Below, piece after piece: positions 61,686-64,000 of a stretch of DNA of 64,000 bases. The notes beneath the pieces are model-generated. The model was given only the letters and a program-made list of their open reading frames with translations, had not been told where the DNA came from and searched no databases. A program made the translations under genes and the position numbers. Each line of letters opens with the position of its first letter. Position 1 is the stretch's first letter. The stretch comes from Streptomyces sp. NRRL WC-3742 (GTDB taxonomy: Bacteria > Actinomycetota > Actinomycetes > Streptomycetales > Streptomycetaceae), in contig NZ_JOCF01000016.1 in NCBI RefSeq assembly GCF_000720635.1, positions 1 to 64,000 of the forward strand. Reading direction: 5' to 3'.

Positions 61686-63623
61686 TCAGTGCTGCGCGGT
61701 GATCCGGGCGCCGCCGTCGAGCAGGGCCTCGACCTGGACGGGGGCGCGGGCGGGGCGTTCGAGGGCGAGGGTGTGGTCCGGGGCTGCGCGGTCGGTGGAC
61801 CAGTCGGGGCCCTTGACGGCGAGCCGGGTGGTCCGGCGGCTGCCGGCCGCGAGCAGGTACTCGGTGCCCTGCGGGGAGCGCCACCAGGCCCAGGCCGCCA
61901 CCTCCGGTTCGTAGCGGCTGCACGCCCGGCCCTGGCCGCCGCCGGTGCGCTGCGGGGCGCGGGCGTTCGGCAGCAGGACGGCGGTGGCGGCGCTGCCGTC
62001 CCCGTTCCAGCGGTCGGCGCGCAGGCAGTACCAGGCGGCGGAGCCCGCGTTCTGGGGGAGCTGTTGGGTGGCGAAGGCCCACAGGCTCAGCTGCCGGACC
62101 CCCGGGCTGCCGTCCGGGACGGCGCAGCCGGCGCGGGACCACGCCTGGAGGGCGTCCTGCGCGACGGCCTCGCGCGGCCCGGCCTCGGGCTGTGGTGGCG
62201 ACTGGGCCTGGGCCTGGGACTGCGACTGGGATTGGGACTGCGGCTGGTTGCGGTCCGGCGGGGACCAGGTGAGGTGTGCGGGCACGAGTCCGCCCAGGTC
62301 GGCCAGCAGGAAGGCGCCCCGGTCGGCGATCGCGGGGGAGGCGTGCAACTGGAGCACGGTGGCGCCGTGGCAGTCGGCGAGCCCGCCGCCGGGGGCCGGG
62401 GCGGTGATCCCGTCCGGGTGTTCCAAGGGGCGGGCGGGGGCGTCGGGCTGGTCGATCCGGCGGGTGTCCGCGTCCTCGACCCAGGGCGCCAGCAGGTAGC
62501 GGACGGCGGCGCCCTGACGGCGCAGCACCAGCGCACCCGCCGTCGCGGGGTCGGCGCCGTCGGCGCGGGCGAGGTCCAGCCCGCCGCCGGGCCCGTTGCC
62601 CGGCCCGTCGGCGTACCGGGCGAGGCGCCGACCGTCGTAGAGCACCACCACGCCCGTGCCGTCCACCGTTCCGGCGTACAGCAGGTGGGGCGGCGCTGCG
62701 GGCGGTGCGGGGTCGGTCCCCGGTTCGGCGTGGGTCTGCGGCCCGGGCCGTGCCCAGGCGCCGAGGGCGCGGTCGAGCAGGGCGGTGTCCTCGCGCCGGT
62801 CTCCCCGGGCGGGCCAGACGTCGAAGTCCACCCGGGTGGTGTGCTGCCAGGCGTCCGGGGCGACCTGGACGAGGCGGGCGCGGTCGACGGCGGCACCGGG
62901 CGGCGGGGCGCCCTGCGGCGCGGCGGCGGGTGCCGAGTCGCCCAGGACGGCGGCCGTGGTGGTCAGCCCGAGGACGGCCACCGCGAGCGCGGCGGTGAGG
63001 GTGCGTCGGCGTCGCAGCAGGTCGGTGGGCTGGACCCGGACGGCGCACGGGTCGAAGGCGGGCGGCTCGGGCGAGGGCCCGCCGGGCGCCTCGGCGGCCG
63101 CGGCGACGGCCTCCTCCGGCCGTTCGACGCCCGCGGCGCGTAGCACCTCGGTGGCGGCCTCCGGTGCGAGGCCCTCCACCGCACGGAGGGCGTACGCCGC
63201 CCGCGTCGGCGCGTCCAGGGCGGTGAGCGCGTGGTCGAGCGCCGCGTCCTCCTCGCCGCCGTGCGGGGTGAACAGCCGCAGGCCCCACACCCGGGGCGCC
63301 AGCAGCCGGTGCGCCGGGTGCGGGCGCAGGGCGGTGCGCAGGACGCGCAGCCGCAGCCGGGCGTACTCCTCGTCCTCCGCCGGGGGCTGCTCGGCGGCCG
63401 GGGCCTGCTCGGCGCGGCGGGGCCAGGGCGGGGGCAGGGCGCGCTGGACGGCGGCGTGGGCGGCGAGCACCCGGGTGTGCCGGTCCCGGTCGGCGGGCAG
63501 CGCCAGGTAGGCGAGGCGCACCAGCCTGCGGTAGTGGCGCACCAGCGCGGCCTCCGCCAGGGCCACCGGGCGCTGCGAGGCGCCCCGGCGCCGCCAGGCC
63601 GCGCCCACCGTCCGTGCTGCCAA
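61686..63623 (-). CDS. Large membrane-anchored protein with sigma-like N-terminal region
   Basis: The protein is 645 aa. The N-terminal 200 residues are helical and carry a pattern like sigma regions 2 and 4 (ALVRHYRRLVRLAYLALPADRDRHTRVLAAHAAVQ; ALTALDAPTRAAYALRAVEGLAPEAATEVLRAAG). A single helix (TLTAALAVAVLGLTTTAAVLGD, about 245-266) follows. The remaining 380 residues would be outside, beta-rich, with cysteines and a Gln/Ser/Pro/Arg repeat (SQSQSQSQAQAQ). The order resembles one-protein sigma/anti-sigma-like sensors, but DNA binding is not supported. Function is unknown. Confidence 0.75.
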   Translation of the reverse strand: MAARTVGAAWRRRGASQRPVALAEAALVRHYRRLVRLAYLALPADRDRHTRVLAAHAAVQRALPPPWPRRAEQAPAAEQPPAEDEEYARLRLRVLRTALRPHPAHRLLAPRVWGLRLFTPHGGEEDAALDHALTALDAPTRAAYALRAVEGLAPEAATEVLRAAGVERPEEAVAAAAEAPGGPSPEPPAFDPCAVRVQPTDLLRRRRTLTAALAVAVLGLTTTAAVLGDSAPAAAPQGAPPPGAAVDRARLVQVAPDAWQHTTRVDFDVWPARGDRREDTALLDRALGAWARPGPQTHAEPGTDPAPPAAPPHLLYAGTVDGTGVVVLYDGRRLARYADGPGNGPGGGLDLARADGADPATAGALVLRRQGAAVRYLLAPWVEDADTRRIDQPDAPARPLEHPDGITAPAPGGGLADCHGATVLQLHASPAIADRGAFLLADLGGLVPAHLTWSPPDRNQPQSQSQSQSQAQAQSPPQPEAGPREAVAQDALQAWSRAGCAVPDGSPGVRQLSLWAFATQQLPQNAGSAAWYCLRADRWNGDGSAATAVLLPNARAPQRTGGGQGRACSRYEPEVAAWAWWRSPQGTEYLLAAGSRRTTRLAVKGPDWSTDRAAPDHTLALERPARAPVQVEALLDGGARITAQH

Positions 63624-63785
63624 CGGGCCCTCCCGGTGCCGTCCGTACTGTCCCTCGTGGTGGACGGTCCAACGAGTCGATCATGTGATGGTTGCGCCGT
63701 CCGGGGCGGCGGGGTCCATGCGGCGCTGTTCGCCGGTGCCCTGTGGGCCCTGTGAGGGTGCGCGGGTCCAAGGTCCCACCCGTTC

Positions 63786-63798
63786 GGCCCAATGGGCC
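63786..63798. promoter_or_regulatory. GGCCC-AAT-GGGCC inverted repeat upstream of the CBS-domain gene
   Basis: A perfect 5-bp inverted repeat with an AAT centre lies about 95 bp before the CBS-domain start, in the 268-bp gap after the large membrane protein. CBS/universal-stress genes in Streptomyces belong to DevR/OsdR-type dormancy regulons that use G/C-rich palindromes, so this may be such a site. Confidence 0.35.
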
Positions 63799-63891
63799 CT
63801 GGCCTTTCCGCGCGACGGGCGCGATGCTGCGGGTACCGGCCGGGACGATCCGCACCCGGCGGGCCCAGCGTGGTGGACGAGGTGAACCGGC

Positions 63892-64000
63892 GTGCGGCAT
63901 GCCAGCGTCGAATCGGTGATGACCAGCCCGGTGGTCCGGGTCGCGCCCGAGACCGGATTCCGGGAGATCGTGGCGTTGCTGACCGAGTACGACATCACCG
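63892..64000 (+). CDS. CBS-domain protein (3' part outside window)
   Basis: The first 36 codons are visible from GTG 63892 (GAGGTGAACC upstream). The sequence VESVMTSPVVRVAPETGFREIVALLTEYDIT is the start of a CBS domain: the V-x-x-x-MT-x-x-V-V-x-V opening and the ALL-x-EY-x-I helix. Streptomyces proteins of this type have two CBS domains and often a C-terminal BON domain; that cannot be checked here. ATG 63919 is an internal alternative but would cut the first strand. Confidence 0.85.
   Translation, partial: MRHASVESVMTSPVVRVAPETGFREIVALLTEYDIT

Overview
The window looks like a stretch of a Streptomyces or Kitasatospora type chromosome. Base composition is very GC-rich, GTG starts are common, and many genes are coupled by 4-bp GTGA/ATGA overlaps. 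Typical actinomycete families are present: PF04672 methyltransferases, a kinase-FHA-ABC locus, MmyB-type XRE regulators, Tat-exported phospholipase C, and DUF4097 and LpqH-like lipoproteins. I saw no rRNA, tRNA, CRISPR array, insertion sequence or phage gene.

Layout. (1) 1-3842: a Ser/Thr kinase (cut by the window edge), a small SH3-like protein and a double-FHA ABC transporter, all on the minus strand. (2) 3980-29651: a biosynthetic gene cluster of about 25.7 kb in four transcription blocks. A minus-strand block (16849 down to 5346) holds an acyl ligase, two carrier proteins, a ketosynthase with a half-length partner, a second ligase, a second ketosynthase, hydroxymandelate synthase, a PhyH dioxygenase, two thiamine-dependent E1 subunits and a DUF3050 protein. 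A plus-strand block (17096-21287) holds hydroxymandelate oxidase, a methyltransferase, an esterase and the hydroxyphenylglycine aminotransferase. A minus-strand block (24733 down to 21352) holds an ACP-like protein without its serine, a glycosyltransferase and a two-gene ABC exporter. A plus-strand block (24893-29651) holds a KAS III, a carrier protein, a half-length thiolase-fold partner, an Sfp-type PPTase and a free-standing condensation domain. A BAHD-like acyltransferase lies at the left edge. (3) 29658-38507: an ECF-like sigma factor, a methyltransferase, a class A beta-lactamase, dienelactone hydrolase/CMD genes with a divergent XRE regulator, a DMT permease, an SDR, a NodB deacetylase and a lipoprotein. 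(4) 38614-41845: a three-gene sugar cluster (MGDG-synthase-like glycosyltransferase, epimerase, DegT aminotransferase). (5) 42162-46481: an MMPL transporter followed by a NarL-type two-component pair. (6) 46539-64000: lipoproteins, a second PF04672 methyltransferase, a CsoR-family regulator, an EEP-like protein that has lost catalytic residues, phospholipase C, an internally deleted SRPBCC gene, an FUSC transporter, a Ppm1-like glycosyltransferase, a DMF-amidase-like protein, an APC permease, a GlsB/YeaQ protein, a HEAT protein, a large membrane protein and the start of a CBS-domain gene.

How the cluster may work. HmaS, Hmo and HpgT together form the known route from (hydroxy)phenylpyruvate through (hydroxy)mandelate and (hydroxy)phenylglyoxylate to (hydroxy)phenylglycine. 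The cluster has no NRPS megasynthase. Instead it has discrete carrier proteins, two AMP-forming ligases, three full ketosynthases, two half-length thiolase-fold proteins and one free-standing condensation enzyme. This suggests a dissociated assembly of an arylglycine-containing amide or ketide, then methylated, hydroxylated and glycosylated and exported by the DrrAB-like pump. Three near-palindromes resembling GGTCTAGACC lie in three intergenic regions of the cluster and could allow shared control by a GntR/HutC (DasR-like) regulator. I do not recognise the product.

A second theme is an unusual number of short tandem repeats (9 to 18 bp units). Several span or directly follow stop codons, and others extend protein ends in frame.
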